This document shows positions 16,297 through 24,271 of a stretch of 33,021 nt of DNA, one piece after another (the stretch's first letter is position 1; each line of letters starts with the position of its first letter). Origin of the DNA: Oscillospiraceae bacterium (GTDB taxonomy: Bacteria; Bacillota; Clostridia; Oscillospirales; Acutalibacteraceae); assembly GCA_015065975.1 (NCBI GenBank), contig SVPG01000023.1:1-33021 (forward strand). Reading direction: 5' to 3'. Made by a program: the position numbers and the translations under genes. The notes under the pieces were generated by a model. The model searched no databases. It was not told the origin of the DNA and saw only the letters and a list, made by a program, of their open reading frames with translations.

Positions 16297-17022
16297 TCAG
16301 TCAAGACCGCCCGTGAGAAGCATCACGGACGCAACGCCTGCCACGGCCGCAGTCTCGGTGCGAAGTATGCGTTTGCCCAGTGTGGCAGCCACGGCGCCGG
16401 CATCTGTCGCCTCCTGCGCCTCCGACGGCTCAAAGCCGCCCTCGGGACCGATGATTATGGCGACGTCCTTTGCTGTCTTTTCAACAATTTCGGAAAGCGG
16501 TATTCCGCCCTCCTCATAGAAAAATACGCAGGTTTCGTGCTGCGGGATAAGCCTGAGCAGGTCGGAGAAGGTTATAAAATCGCCGACCGTCGGAATGACG
16601 GCGCGTCCGCACTGCTTTGCCGCCTCGAGCGCGTGGCGCGAAAGGCGCTCCGATTTCTTCGCGGCAGCCTTTGCGTCGGGACGGGAAACGGAACGACCTG
16701 TGACGACGGGAACTATCCGAGCCGCACCGAGCTCGACCGCCTTCTCGACGATCAGCTCGAGCTTGTCGCCCTTCGGGCAGCCCTGATAGAGCGTGACACG
16801 GCAGGAAGCTTCGTTTTCGCTCTGCCTGCGCTGTGTGACCTCGAGAACGACGCTCTCCCCCTCGAATCGGGCGATGGTACATTCGCACTCAAGACCCGCG
16901 CCGTCGCACACCGTCAGCCTCTCCCCCTCCCTCATTCGCAGGGAACGGGTTATGTGACGGGCGTCGTCGCCGTTTATGTATATGATGTCGCTGTCGACGT
17001 TATCGGTGAAAAAACGAGGCAA
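16297..17022 (-). CDS. rsmE: 16S rRNA (uracil-1498-N3)-methyltransferase RsmE
   Basis: This 241-residue SPOUT-class enzyme methylates U1498 of 16S rRNA in the decoding region. Visible features are the N-terminal PRFF (family start MPRFF), the PUA-like domain with HITRSLRMREGE, QGCPKGDKLELIVEKAVELG, and the knotted SAM site with IIGPEGGFEPSE, then LGKRILRTETA. The start is taken as the TTG at 17022, because PRFF follows directly and AAAGGGGTG lies just upstream. A longer frame from ATG 17097 would add 25 unrelated residues and cover the promoter. It is first in a unit with the AI-2E-type transporter. Confidence 0.93.
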   Translation of the reverse strand: MPRFFTDNVDSDIIYINGDDARHITRSLRMREGERLTVCDGAGLECECTIARFEGESVVLEVTQRRQSENEASCRVTLYQGCPKGDKLELIVEKAVELGAARIVPVVTGRSVSRPDAKAAAKKSERLSRHALEAAKQCGRAVIPTVGDFITFSDLLRLIPQHETCVFFYEEGGIPLSEIVEKTAKDVAIIIGPEGGFEPSEAQEATDAGAVAATLGKRILRTETAAVAGVASVMLLTGGLD

Positions 17023-17052
17023 GTTGCAGCACCCCTTTACATTATCATCACA

Positions 17053-17081
17053 ATTATAAATCAAAGATGAACCTGTGGCAA
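17053..17081 (-). promoter_or_regulatory. Promoter of rsmE and the transporter
   Basis: On the minus strand, TTGCCA (17081-17076), a 17-bp spacer and a perfect TATAAT (17058-17053) lie about 30 bp before the TTG start. This also argues against the longer rsmE frame. Confidence 0.75.
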
Positions 17082-17383
17082 GCGGGTTAAAAAACAAAGT
17101 ACAAATTATTTACAGTCCATTAAAGTATATAATAGTATATATCACAGCACAAAGCACACAAGCCAAAAAAAGAAAAACTTCGCTCCGATGGCGTGTAAAA
17201 GGCGAAATAATCACAAAATTTACAATTTCCACATTTTCAACAGTGTTTTCAACAATTAGTTAGTTTGCACAAAGAAATGCAAAAATAAGGCGAGTAACAA
17301 GCGGTCAAAAAATTTTTTCAGTTTTGGCGATTTTGCTTGAAAAACGGAATAGTTGTCAAAATCAACGTCAAATATTATTGAAC
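17082..17383. other. AT-rich gene-free stretch with three DnaA-box-like 9-mers
   Basis: About 300 bp between the divergent rsmE and glgP promoters hold no plausible gene. It contains ATTTCCACA (17225-17233), TTTTCAACA (17234-17242) and TTTTCAACA again (17246-17254), and a 12-bp A/T palindrome (17307-17318). The 9-mers resemble the DnaA box TTATCCACA with one or two changes. No replication-initiation gene is nearby. Confidence 0.4.
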
Positions 17384-17412
17384 TTGAAATTTGTGAAATA
17401 TTGTGGTATAAT
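17384..17412 (+). promoter_or_regulatory. Promoter of glgP
   Basis: TTGAAA (17384-17389), a 17-bp spacer and a perfect TATAAT (17407-17412) lie 40 bp before the start codon. Confidence 0.85.
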
Positions 17413-17452
17413 GCACATAATATCTGTTTCACATGTAAATTGGAGGATTGAA

Positions 17453-19843
17453 ATGAGCATGACACAGAAGCAAATAAAAGCACTTATCGATCAGAAACTT
17501 TCCCACAATTTCGGTCTTGCTCCCGAGGACGCAGATCCGGAGCATATATACAAAGCGCTCGTTCTGGCAGTCAGGGATATGCTGCTCGAGAACAGAGCAA
17601 AGTTCTCGAAATCGGTCGAGCAGAAGGGCGGCAAGAGGGTCTATTATCTCTGCATGGAGTTCCTCATGGGCCGTTCGCTCAAGAACAATCTTTACAATCT
17701 CGGACTTGAGAAGGTCGTTTCCGCGGTTCTTCCCAAGTATCACACCACCCTCGATAAAATCTACGATCAGGAGCCCGATGCGGGTCTCGGCAACGGCGGT
17801 CTCGGCCGTCTTGCTGCCTGCTTCCTCGACGGATTTGCCGCAAACGGCATTCTCGGCATGGGCTATTCGCTCAGATACCAGTTCGGTATCTTCAACCAGA
17901 AGATAGTCGACGGCTGGCAGACCGAGCTCCCCGATTTCTGGCTCCCCGGCGGTGAGGTATGGATGATCCCCCACCGTGAGGACGCGCTCGACATCAAGTT
18001 CGGCGGTCACATCGAGGAGAGATGGGACGGCACATATCACTGCGCTGAGCAGGTCGGCTGCTCCACCATCAAGGCTGTTCCCTATGACATGATGTGCGCA
18101 GGCGTCGGCGGCAAAGAGGTCAGCACCCTCAGACTGTGGGTCGCTGAGAGTGACGGCGTCGACATGAAGCTCTTCAACGAGGGCGACTATATGCGCGCTA
18201 TCGAGCAGAATGCTATGGCTGAAATGCTCACAAAGGTTCTCTACCCCGGCGACAACCACCACGAGGGCAAGTCGCTCCGTCTTTCCCAGCAGTATTTCCT
18301 CGTATCGGCTTCCATTCAGGATATCATCAAGCGCCACCTGCGTCATTACCGCACGCTTGAGAATTTTGCCGATGTCGTTGCAATTCATATCAACGATACC
18401 CACCCCGCTCTCGCAGTTCCCGAGCTGATGCGTGTCCTCATGGACGAGTGCGGTTTCGGCTGGGACGAGGCATGGGATACCACAACAAGATGTATGGCTT
18501 ACACCAACCATACCGTTATGGCCGAGGCTCTCGAGTGCTGGAGCGAGGATCTCTTCAAGAGCCGTCTGCCCAGAATCTATCAGATCGTATGCGAGATCAA
18601 CAAGCGCTTCTGCGACGAGATGACCGTCCGCAGCGGCTACGATTACAACAAGGTTTCCCGCATGAGCATAATCCGTGACGGTTTCGTCAAGATGGCTAAT
18701 CTCTGCGTTGCTTCCTGCCACAGCGTCAACGGCGTTTCCGAGCTTCACAGCGAGATCATCAAGAAGGACGTTTTCAACGATTTCTATACCATGATGCCCG
18801 AGAAGTTCAAGAACGTCACCAACGGTATCGCTCACAGACGCTGGATCTGCCAGGCTAACCCGAGACTCTCCGAGTTTGTTACCGAGCTCATCGGCGACGG
18901 CTTCGTAAAGGACGCTTCCAAGCTTACCGACCTTATGAAGTACACCGACGACAAGCAGGTTCTCGCAAAGCTTGCCGAGATCAAGAAGGCAAACAAGGAA
19001 GACCTTGCAAAGTATATCCTCAGGAACAACAACATCAAGGTCGATCCCGATTCCATATTCGACGTTCAGGTCAAGAGACTTCACGAGTATAAGAGACAGC
19101 ACCTCAACGCTCTGCACATCATCGCCGAGTATCAGTGGCTGCTCGACAATCCCGACGCTCCCTTCACCCCGAAGACCTACATCTTCGGTGCAAAGGCTGC
19201 TCCCGGCTACTTCATGGCAAAGCAGATCATTCGTATGATCGTCAACCTCGCAAACCAGATCAACAACGATCCGCGCGTCAAGGATAAGCTCAAGGTCGTA
19301 TTTCTTGAGAACTACCGCGTAACGGTCGCTGAAATGCTTATCCCCGCAAGTGAGATAAGCGAGCAGATTTCCCTCGCAGGAACCGAGGCGAGCGGCACCA
19401 GCAACATGAAGTTCATGCTCAACGGCGCTGTCACACTCGGCACCGAGGACGGCGCAAACGTCGAGATTCACAGAGCTGTCGGTGATGACAACATCATCAT
19501 CTTCGGTATGACCTCCGACGAGGCCGACAAGGTCAGAGGCAACTATCACCCGGGCGTTTACTACAACAACAACCAGGAGATCAGAAGAGCTATCGACGCT
19601 ATCGGCACAGGCTTCTCGGGTATGTCCTTCGGCGACATCTCGCAGAACCTCCTCAACGTCGACCCGTACATGGTTCTCGCCGATTTCTCCGATTACAAGA
19701 GAGCTCAGATCGAGGCTTCCGCACTCTACAACGACAAGGAGCGCTGGAACCGCATGAGCCTTGTAAACATCGCAAACGCAGGCATCTTTGCCGCCGACAG
19801 ATCGATCGCGGATTACGCAAACAGAATCTGGGATATAAAGTAA
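17453..19843 (+). CDS. glgP: Glycogen/starch (maltodextrin) phosphorylase
   Basis: This 796-residue GT35 enzyme releases glucose 1-phosphate from alpha-1,4-glucans using phosphate and pyridoxal phosphate. Typical blocks are GLGNGGLGRLAACFLDG near the N-terminus, HINDTHPALAVPELMR, NGIAHRRW, and the cofactor site EASGTSNMKFMLNG, in which Lys653 should carry pyridoxal phosphate, followed by LGTEDGANVEI. Length fits bacterial phosphorylases. The ATG at 17453 is chosen for GGAGG 6 bases upstream; the open frame extends upstream through the promoter, and a second ATG at 17459 is possible. No other glycogen gene adjoins it, so it is monocistronic between its promoter and terminator. Confidence 0.97.
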   Translation: MSMTQKQIKALIDQKLSHNFGLAPEDADPEHIYKALVLAVRDMLLENRAKFSKSVEQKGGKRVYYLCMEFLMGRSLKNNLYNLGLEKVVSAVLPKYHTTLDKIYDQEPDAGLGNGGLGRLAACFLDGFAANGILGMGYSLRYQFGIFNQKIVDGWQTELPDFWLPGGEVWMIPHREDALDIKFGGHIEERWDGTYHCAEQVGCSTIKAVPYDMMCAGVGGKEVSTLRLWVAESDGVDMKLFNEGDYMRAIEQNAMAEMLTKVLYPGDNHHEGKSLRLSQQYFLVSASIQDIIKRHLRHYRTLENFADVVAIHINDTHPALAVPELMRVLMDECGFGWDEAWDTTTRCMAYTNHTVMAEALECWSEDLFKSRLPRIYQIVCEINKRFCDEMTVRSGYDYNKVSRMSIIRDGFVKMANLCVASCHSVNGVSELHSEIIKKDVFNDFYTMMPEKFKNVTNGIAHRRWICQANPRLSEFVTELIGDGFVKDASKLTDLMKYTDDKQVLAKLAEIKKANKEDLAKYILRNNNIKVDPDSIFDVQVKRLHEYKRQHLNALHIIAEYQWLLDNPDAPFTPKTYIFGAKAAPGYFMAKQIIRMIVNLANQINNDPRVKDKLKVVFLENYRVTVAEMLIPASEISEQISLAGTEASGTSNMKFMLNGAVTLGTEDGANVEIHRAVGDDNIIIFGMTSDEADKVRGNYHPGVYYNNNQEIRRAIDAIGTGFSGMSFGDISQNLLNVDPYMVLADFSDYKRAQIEASALYNDKERWNRMSLVNIANAGIFAADRSIADYANRIWDIK

Positions 19844-19845
19844 GT

Positions 19846-19880
19846 TAAAAAAAGCCTGCCCGAAAAGGGCAGGCTTTTGT
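19846..19880. terminator. Bidirectional terminator between glgP and the O-antigen-ligase-like gene
   Basis: AAAAGCCTGCCC (19850-19861) pairs with GGGCAGGCTTTT (19867-19878) around a GAAAA loop, with A and T runs on either side. It directly follows the glgP stop and the converging gene's stop. Confidence 0.9.
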
Positions 19881-19887
19881 GCTTTTA

Positions 19888-21954
19888 TCAGGCTTCCTCC
19901 CGCCTGAAGGCTTCACGTATGATGATGACCGTGCCGACGATCATGAGGGCGATGCCGACGATTCCGATGAAGTTTGAAACGAGATAATGAGCAAGCGATG
20001 CGGCTGTGATGGTGTAGGGCTCGAGGTAGTTTTCGCGGGTTGCGAGGGGAGCGATACCGCCCTTGACGGCGGCGATTATGAGCTGCATACAGCCCGCGAC
20101 GACGCCCGTTGTGAGGATTATGAGTGCGCCGAAAACTATGTTTCTCGACCAGAGGGGAGTCTCGTTTTCCCTGCCCTCAAAGGCTTTTTCGCTCTCCTCC
20201 TTCTGCTCGGAGCGGATAAATGCGGCGCACAGTCCGAGAAGCGCCCACATGACGCCCGACTGCAGGGGGAGCTGGTAGCCGAAGAATGCGTGTACCATAT
20301 AGGCGATGACCGCGACGCCGAGAGCGGGTGCGACGCCGCCCTTGTCTGCGCGGCGGAAAGCGTAGTAAAGCAGAGCGCCGAGGAATCCGACAAAGCAGAT
20401 AAGTCCGATAAATCCGTTGCAGAGAAGGATATCGAGGAACTCGTTGTGCGCCTTGTCGAGCGAGCGGTCGCCGAAGAAATCGTTGATCTGTTTTGTGTAG
20501 TAATCGCCCTGAAGATAGGTCACGTTCTTGAAATTATCGGGACCGTAACCGAGCAGCGGGCGGAGCTGAATGACCGAGAGGCAAAGCTTCCAGGTGAAGA
20601 GTCGTCCGTGACCGAGCTTGTCGTTGAAGTTGCCGCGAAGTATCTGACCGAGCTCGTTGAAAAGGTCCTCGTTGCTGAAGGTGACCTTTGTTTTCGGGGT
20701 CGGTTTTTCGGCGATTGCGGCGGAAGATGCCGACGAAGATGCCGCGACGACCTCGGTTTTCGGAGCGGAGACATAGAGAGAATATCCGATGACTGCGGCA
20801 AGTGCGAGCACCATGAGAGCCGCTGCGCAGGAGCGGAAAAGTGCGGGACGGACGGTGACGTTCTTCTTCTCGGCGAGGAAATATACCGCGAGAGCGGCGA
20901 GTGCGAGCACAACTGCCGCGATAAGATAAAGAGCGCCGTCCGAGCCGAAAGGCTCGCCGCACAGAATCACGTCGACGAGCGTGTGGTCAAAGAGAAGGAC
21001 GAGACAGGCGGTGCCGTAGACGGTGAGGATTCGGCGCAGATGGGTAAAGCTTGTGCACAGCACGAGCGGTATTGCTGCAGCCGCTGCGGCGAGTGCGACG
21101 ATGCCCGCCGAGGTGTTCATATTGAGCTCTGTCCAGAGAATGAGCGCGAATGAGCAGATGGGAAAAAGGTTGTATTTATCCCATTTGTTGCGGATATTGT
21201 TGATAAACAGGCAGGCGGCGACGATACAGCACACGGTCAGGATATACGAGCCGAGGTTGATGTTGCCGACAGGTCCCATGAAGTTTGCAGCCTTTTTCGT
21301 GACGGCGAGCTGTGCGTCGAAATGGTCGCCGAAATAGGGTCCGTCGTAGGCGACTGTGGTCTTTGTGCCCGATTTGTTGGCAATCGTGAGCGCAACGCCG
21401 TAGAGGTCAACGCCGAAAAAGTGGAGCATAGTGACGAGCGAGAGGATATTTCCGCCCCATACAAAAACGTAGGCGTCGGACTGACGTGCGAGAAGTCGGC
21501 GCGAGAGAATAAAGAAAACCGCGATGTAGAGGGTCTGGATTATAAAACCGTTGTCACGGTCGGGCAGTCCCTCGAAGGCAACGTCCGAGTCGTAGGCGAG
21601 CACGCACGATATCGCCATGAACAGCCAGTAGGCGACAAGCGCGAATTCCGCGAAGAACGGCGCGCTGAAAACGGTCGCGCGGTCGAGCTTTTTGCGCGGG
21701 GTTTCCTTTGTGAAGTTGTAGAGAAGATACGCCAGCGCGAGGAAAACCAGCGCGATATAGGTTATCGTATAGAAGGTGTTGCGCTTGTACACCGTGATGG
21801 CGGTGTATTTCGCCGCGCCCATCATCAGCGGGAAGAGCGCAACCAGTATCCACATATAAATCCTTGCGATCCAGTCGTGCATCCACCCGAGAGGATAGGG
21901 ATCGGTCAGAACAGCGGTCTTTTTGCTCTGTTTTGTCGGTTTTTTAGAAGCCAT
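19888..21954 (-). CDS. O-antigen ligase (Wzy_C) superfamily membrane protein
   Basis: The 688-residue protein has about a dozen membrane helices and a large extracytoplasmic loop. The family region is around residues 475-530: LLGYGPDNFKN, a loop with RSLDKAHNEFLD (the conserved His-Asn-Glu motif), then ILLCNGFIGLICFVGFLG. The superfamily includes O-antigen ligases and polysaccharide polymerases, plus Gram-positive relatives with unknown glycan substrates, so attachment or polymerisation of a surface polymer is only a possibility. An Ala/Ser-rich spacer (near 400) precedes the motif loop. It stands alone with no glycosyltransferase neighbours. A promoter at 21993-22021 drives it. Confidence 0.82.
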   Translation of the reverse strand: MASKKPTKQSKKTAVLTDPYPLGWMHDWIARIYMWILVALFPLMMGAAKYTAITVYKRNTFYTITYIALVFLALAYLLYNFTKETPRKKLDRATVFSAPFFAEFALVAYWLFMAISCVLAYDSDVAFEGLPDRDNGFIIQTLYIAVFFILSRRLLARQSDAYVFVWGGNILSLVTMLHFFGVDLYGVALTIANKSGTKTTVAYDGPYFGDHFDAQLAVTKKAANFMGPVGNINLGSYILTVCCIVAACLFINNIRNKWDKYNLFPICSFALILWTELNMNTSAGIVALAAAAAAIPLVLCTSFTHLRRILTVYGTACLVLLFDHTLVDVILCGEPFGSDGALYLIAAVVLALAALAVYFLAEKKNVTVRPALFRSCAAALMVLALAAVIGYSLYVSAPKTEVVAASSSASSAAIAEKPTPKTKVTFSNEDLFNELGQILRGNFNDKLGHGRLFTWKLCLSVIQLRPLLGYGPDNFKNVTYLQGDYYTKQINDFFGDRSLDKAHNEFLDILLCNGFIGLICFVGFLGALLYYAFRRADKGGVAPALGVAVIAYMVHAFFGYQLPLQSGVMWALLGLCAAFIRSEQKEESEKAFEGRENETPLWSRNIVFGALIILTTGVVAGCMQLIIAAVKGGIAPLATRENYLEPYTITAASLAHYLVSNFIGIVGIALMIVGTVIIIREAFRREEA

Positions 21955-21992
21955 ATGATCTATCGCCTTCCGTAAAAATATTATACCGAATT

Positions 21993-22021
21993 ATTATAAT
22001 ACAATCGTGGGAAATATTCAA
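21993..22021 (-). promoter_or_regulatory. Promoter of the O-antigen-ligase-like gene
   Basis: On the minus strand, TTGAAT (22021-22016), a 17-bp spacer and a perfect TATAAT (21998-21993) lie about 40 bp before the ATG. Confidence 0.8.
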
Positions 22022-22053
22022 GGGAAGGGTGTTGGAGAGTGTTGCTCCGCAGG

Positions 22054-22257
22054 CCTGCTTTTCGACCGACCGAAAAGCAGGGAAAAGGTCGCCGGGGGGT
22101 TTCGTTCCCCCCCGTCCCCCCAACCGACCAAAGGGACTCGCCGTCCCTTTGGAATCCCGAAAAAAGAGCAAATAACAAGAACGACCCGATTCTCCTGAAA
22201 ATACGAAGAGACATATTTTCTTAGGAGAATCGGGTCTTGAGCGCAAGTGAGCTTGCG
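22054..22257. repeat. Cluster of five hairpins (REP/BIME-like intergenic element)
   Basis: In about 200 bp there are five inverted repeats: an 11-bp perfect stem (22054-22064 with 22071-22081), six G against seven C (22094-22099 with 22107-22113), a 10-bp perfect stem CCAAAGGGAC/GTCCCTTTGG (22128-22152), a 14+7-bp long stem (22183-22203 with 22214-22236, two-base bulge), and CGCAAG/CTTGCG (22242-22257). No open reading frame here is plausible. The density suggests a mobile or dispersed palindromic element; the long stem may also terminate the XRE transcript coming from the right. Confidence 0.75.
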
Positions 22258-22305
22258 TTTCTATTCGGTTTTGGAAAGTTGTTTACAGATTGTAAGGGTT
22301 AGTAA

Positions 22306-22509
22306 CTACTCAGCCGTAGGCTGCCAGAAGAGGTCGTCGAGGGTTTTGCCGAGAACACGGCAGATGGCGATACAGAGGTTGATTGTGGGATTATAATCGC
22401 CCTTTTCGATAGCGCTTATCGTCTGGCGAGAAACTCCCACAGCATCGGCAAGCTCCTGCTGGGAAATGTCTTTTGCCGCGCGTGCAGATTTCATTGCAAG
22501 ATTCTTCAT
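22306..22509 (-). CDS. Small XRE-family transcriptional regulator
   Basis: This 67-residue protein is a single helix-turn-helix domain. QQELADAVGVSRQTISAIEKGDYNPTI contains the recognition helix, and TLDDLF is the usual C-terminal end. Its ATG at 22509 overlaps the stop of the upstream membrane protein gene (TAATG), with GAGGACG as ribosome site, so the two are translationally coupled. This pairing of a small XRE protein with a DUF2178-like membrane protein is common in Firmicutes. The palindrome in their promoter (23125-23140) suggests that it represses its own operon. A longer frame starting at 22590 overlaps the upstream gene and lacks support. Confidence 0.93.
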   Translation of the reverse strand: MKNLAMKSARAAKDISQQELADAVGVSRQTISAIEKGDYNPTINLCIAICRVLGKTLDDLFWQPTAE

Positions 22510-23030
22510 TATTCGTCCTCGCTTTCTGCTGCGTATCTGTTTTTGACAACAAGATGACGGACAAGGGTCATGAGACCGACAATGATGCACAGTCCGCCTG
22601 CGATAAAGCTTAAGGAACCGACAGTCAGCAGTCCGTTTTCAATAACACTGCCGTCGGAAAGATTGCTTATAGCTGTGATAAGACTGATTCCGCCGACAAG
22701 AAGAAGCGAAATTGCAAGCGATGTGCTGTTCTGACCAAGTGCTGTGTAAGCGTCACCCCAGATGCAGATGGACGCGTAAACCGCGATAGATATGCATACG
22801 CAGATGAATACGCCCGTCATTGTGTCGCAGAACTTTGCGCAGCTGTCAACAATCGCATAGATAACAAGAAGTATCATAAGAAGATAATAGCTTACCTTGT
22901 GTGCCTTCGCCTGAACCTGTTTCTGACGCTCGTCGTATCGGGCAGGGTTCTTGCTCTTTACGATAACTGCGAGCAGGCAGGCAACTACAACAGCGACACC
23001 GATAACTAAAAAAATTGAATTGAAATCCAT
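22509..23030 (-). CDS. DUF2178-like four-helix membrane protein
   Basis: The 173-residue protein has four or five membrane helices and the cytoplasmic motif YDERQKQVQAKA (about 32-43) after the first helix, as seen in DUF2178/DUF3796-like proteins. Function is unknown; partners of small XRE regulators of this kind are thought to act with them in sensing or signalling at the membrane. AGAAGGA precedes the ATG. It is first in a two-gene unit, and its last base is shared with the regulator's start codon. The exact DUF number is uncertain. Confidence 0.8.
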   Translation of the reverse strand: MDFNSIFLVIGVAVVVACLLAVIVKSKNPARYDERQKQVQAKAHKVSYYLLMILLVIYAIVDSCAKFCDTMTGVFICVCISIAVYASICIWGDAYTALGQNSTSLAISLLLVGGISLITAISNLSDGSVIENGLLTVGSLSFIAGGLCIIVGLMTLVRHLVVKNRYAAESEDE

Positions 23031-23123
23031 AATGTGTTCCTTCTTTCATAATATTAGCGCTCGGGTGACTTTGAGAAAAGCCTGCCGGCCGTGCGAGCTT
23101 TACCTCTCCCCTTTGCAAGCATA

Positions 23124-23152
23124 ATATAACACACATTATAGCATCTTGTCAA
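23124..23152 (-). promoter_or_regulatory. Promoter with operator-like palindrome for the DUF2178-XRE operon
   Basis: On the minus strand, a perfect TTGACA (23152-23147), a 17-bp spacer and TTATAT (23129-23124). TATAA/TTATA arms around a 6-bp centre (23125-23140) cover the -10 element, a good place for autorepression by the small XRE protein. Confidence 0.72.
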
Positions 23153-23234
23153 GTATATTTTACAAAATAATTATTATATTTTTATTTTTGATATTACGAA
23201 TAGCTTTATGACATGTGAAGATAACACAAGAAAA

Positions 23235-23324
23235 ATTAGTTTGCAGAGCAAAGCCTATCTGCCGTACAAGGCTTTCGCGGCTCGAAGCTTGAAAGTTTTT
23301 GTCTTACTTTTTTCAAAAAGTAAG
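23235..23324. repeat. Interspersed repeat, copy A
   Basis: This 90-bp unit matches 24179-24270 (roughly four-fifths identical by eye, most conserved in its right half from GCTTTCGCGGC onward). It ends in a CTTAC-T6 / AAAAAGTAAG hairpin. Its right end supplies the last codons and stop of the methyltransferase gene. Confidence 0.85.
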
Positions 23325-24071
23325 AGCGATTATAATCGGCTGATAGAAGCCTGTTTCTTCGGGGAATTTCCATACAACCGAGCGGCAGCCGCAGGAGAGC
23401 AGAAGGTCTGTAAGCTCGTCTCGGCGGGTAGCGCGGTATTCGCACTCGAATCGGCTGACCTGCGGTGTGCCGCAGTCGTCGATGATGTATTGAATGAGTC
23501 TGTAACGGTTGTCGTTCCATTCCCACGTCTGGAAAGAAACGCGCTGACCGCTGTCGGTTTTGTGGATATATGGCGGAGAATAGGGCGGTTTTGATTTGAG
23601 AAGCTCGTCGTAATCTCTTATGCTGGCAACAAACATACCGCCATTGGCGAGCTGCCTTGTGATGCTTCTGACTGCTGCCTGCAGGTCGCTCGCGGTGAGC
23701 ATATGCGGCAGAGCATTATCCATCGCAATAATTATATCAAAAGGCTCGGAAAAGCTTTCCGACAGATTGCAGAAATCCGCATTTTTAAAGGATATTTGCA
23801 GATTATCCCTTGCGGCTCTTGAACGTGCCTCGGCAAGCTCTGCGTCGCTTATGTCAGAGCCTGTGACATTGTAGCCAAGCGAAGCGAGCCCTATCGCCTG
23901 AGTCCCGATTCCGCAGGCGCAATCGAGTATACGGGCACTTGTGTCAAACCCGTTATCGCGAAAAATCCTGTCTAAAATTTCCGCCTGCTCGCGTGTTGTC
24001 GAATGCCAGTCAAGAAAAAGCTTGTCATATTGAGAAGCCATATTGTCATAAAAGGTCTGTGTGATATTCAT
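23313..24071 (-). CDS. Class I SAM-dependent methyltransferase
   Basis: The 252-residue protein has a Rossmann methyltransferase fold: motif I ILDCACGIGTQAIGLA (about 48-63), the acidic VTGSDIS after strand 2, FKNADFCNL, and motif IV DIIIAMDNALPHM (about 112-124). This resembles glycine/sarcosine N-methyltransferase-like and other small-molecule methyltransferases, but the substrate cannot be told. GGGGGAGA precedes the ATG. The gene lies between two copies of a roughly 90-bp repeat, and its C-terminal LTF plus stop are encoded by copy A, so the natural end may have been altered. It is monocistronic. Confidence 0.88.
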   Translation of the reverse strand: MNITQTFYDNMASQYDKLFLDWHSTTREQAEILDRIFRDNGFDTSARILDCACGIGTQAIGLASLGYNVTGSDISDAELAEARSRAARDNLQISFKNADFCNLSESFSEPFDIIIAMDNALPHMLTASDLQAAVRSITRQLANGGMFVASIRDYDELLKSKPPYSPPYIHKTDSGQRVSFQTWEWNDNRYRLIQYIIDDCGTPQVSRFECEYRATRRDELTDLLLSCGCRSVVWKFPEETGFYQPIIIALTF

Positions 24072-24104
24072 AGCGGTCTCCCCCGTTGTGATTGCATTAC
24101 TTTT

Positions 24105-24132
24105 ATTATAATGATTTTTATAAAATAAGCAA
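24105..24132 (-). promoter_or_regulatory. Putative promoter of the methyltransferase gene
   Basis: On the minus strand, TTGCTT (24132-24127), a 16-bp spacer and a perfect TATAAT (24110-24105) lie about 33 bp before the ATG. It abuts the hydrogenase-operon terminator. Confidence 0.6.
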
Positions 24133-24170
24133 ACAAAAACAGGATCACCCTTTCGGATGACCCTGTTTTA
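24131..24170 (-). terminator. Terminator of the hydrogenase operon
   Basis: AAAACAGG (24136-24143) pairs with CCTGTTTT (24162-24169), with TCA/TGA and CC/GG inner pairs and two mismatches. On the minus strand TTTTTGTTTG follows. Repeat copy B lies between it and the hydA stop. Confidence 0.78.
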
Positions 24171-24178
24171 TTATATAG

Positions 24179-24270
24179 ATTAGTTTACAGAGCAAAGCTC
24201 CGTATTCCTACAAAGCTTTCGCGGCACGAAGCCCGAAAGTTTTTGTCTTACTTTTTTTCCAAAAAGTAAG
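24179..24270. repeat. Interspersed repeat, copy B
   Basis: The 92-bp partner of 23235-23324, in the same orientation. It too ends in a CTTACTTTTT/AAAAAGTAAG hairpin and stops two bases before the hydA stop codon. Confidence 0.85.
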
Positions 24271-24271
24271 C

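Noticed and set aside
17023-17452. Possible riboswitch or leader RNA upstream of glgP
   Set aside because: The glgP promoter leaves only a short leader, and no conserved structure is evident.
17429-19549. Very long antisense reading frame opposite glgP (about 700 codons)
   Set aside because: It is the shadow of a GC-biased real gene; it has no family motifs, promoter or ribosome site.
22258-24271. Defence island or toxin-antitoxin system around the XRE gene and methyltransferase
   Set aside because: The XRE partner is a DUF2178-like membrane protein, not a toxin, and the methyltransferase has no restriction or DNA-recognition partner.
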